Positions 8,132-8,200 of a stretch of 8,200 bases of DNA are shown here, piece by piece (the stretch's first letter is position 1; each line of letters begins with the position of its first letter). The position numbers and the translations under genes were made by a program. This DNA is from Bacillota bacterium (GTDB taxonomy: Bacteria > Armatimonadota > Hebobacteria > Hebobacterales > Hebobacteraceae), in assembly GCA_030668755.1 (NCBI GenBank), contig DAOVEW010000024.1:1-8200 (forward strand), given 5' to 3'. The notes beneath the pieces were generated by a model. The model saw only the letters and a program-made list of their open reading frames with translations, was not told the DNA's origin and did not search any database.

Positions 8132-8200
8132 ATGGAGCTGGTCGTCTTCGGGGCTGGCAATATCGGCCGTTCTTTCGTGGGCCAGCTCTTCGCTCGCGCA
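8132..8200 (+). CDS. Mannitol-1-phosphate 5-dehydrogenase-like, 5' part only
   Basis: Only the first 23 codons are in the window. They read as a short strand followed by GAGNIGR (residues 7-13) and then FVGQLFARA, the opening of the long-chain mannitol dehydrogenase family. The near-identical start of MtlD (MKALHFGAGNIGRGF) makes the mannitol-1-phosphate 5-dehydrogenase branch likelier than fructuronate or altronate reductases. Those enzymes interconvert a polyol (or its phosphate) and the matching ketose with NAD(H). The gene follows the zinc dehydrogenase by 31 bp on the same strand, so it is probably the fourth gene of the right operon. The catalytic Lys and substrate domain lie outside the window, so function rests on the dinucleotide-binding motif and context. 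Confidence 0.7.
   Translation, partial: MELVVFGAGNIGRSFVGQLFARA

Overview
The window is high-GC, densely coded bacterial DNA, with strong G/C bias at third codon positions and Shine-Dalgarno sites before most genes. It carries two transcription units that diverge from a 239-bp regulatory gap (3095-3333). The mix of a sugar operon, a UroD-family methyltransferase-like protein and an alpha-beta fused 2-oxoacid dehydrogenase E1 is one I associate with environmental phyla such as Armatimonadota, Planctomycetota or Chloroflexota. That placement is a guess: no rRNA or marker gene is present. There are no tRNA or rRNA genes, CRISPR arrays, insertion sequences or phage genes.

Left arm (minus strand, read from 3094 toward 1): a PfkB/ribokinase-family sugar kinase with a GTG start, then a small D-lyxose/D-mannose isomerase-type cupin enzyme, then a UroD-superfamily protein that keeps the MtaA/CmuA-type zinc ligands. 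The gaps are 67 bp and 28 bp, so this is probably one operon. The last 104 bases may contain the start of a further gene, but the evidence is weak.

Right arm (plus strand, 3334 to the right edge): a fused E1 alpha-beta 2-oxoacid dehydrogenase, a divergent thiolase with all four catalytic residues, a zinc-dependent medium-chain dehydrogenase, and the first 23 codons of a mannitol-1-phosphate 5-dehydrogenase-like protein. Spacing is very tight (1 bp, a 1-base TGATG overlap, then 31 bp), which indicates translational coupling. A good sigma70-type promoter (TTGACA, 17-bp spacer, TATGCT) lies at 3218-3246. Overlapping inverted repeats just upstream (3172-3200) look like an operator.

Taken together, the cluster looks like catabolism of a sugar or polyol. 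Isomerase, kinase and two dehydrogenases would interconvert polyol, ketose and phosphorylated forms. The E1 and thiolase imply a 2-oxoacid and a CoA-thioester step that ordinary polyol operons do not have. No E2 or E3 partner, transporter or regulator gene is visible, so substrate and reaction order cannot be settled from this window. The E1-thiolase-dehydrogenase set is the most unusual content.
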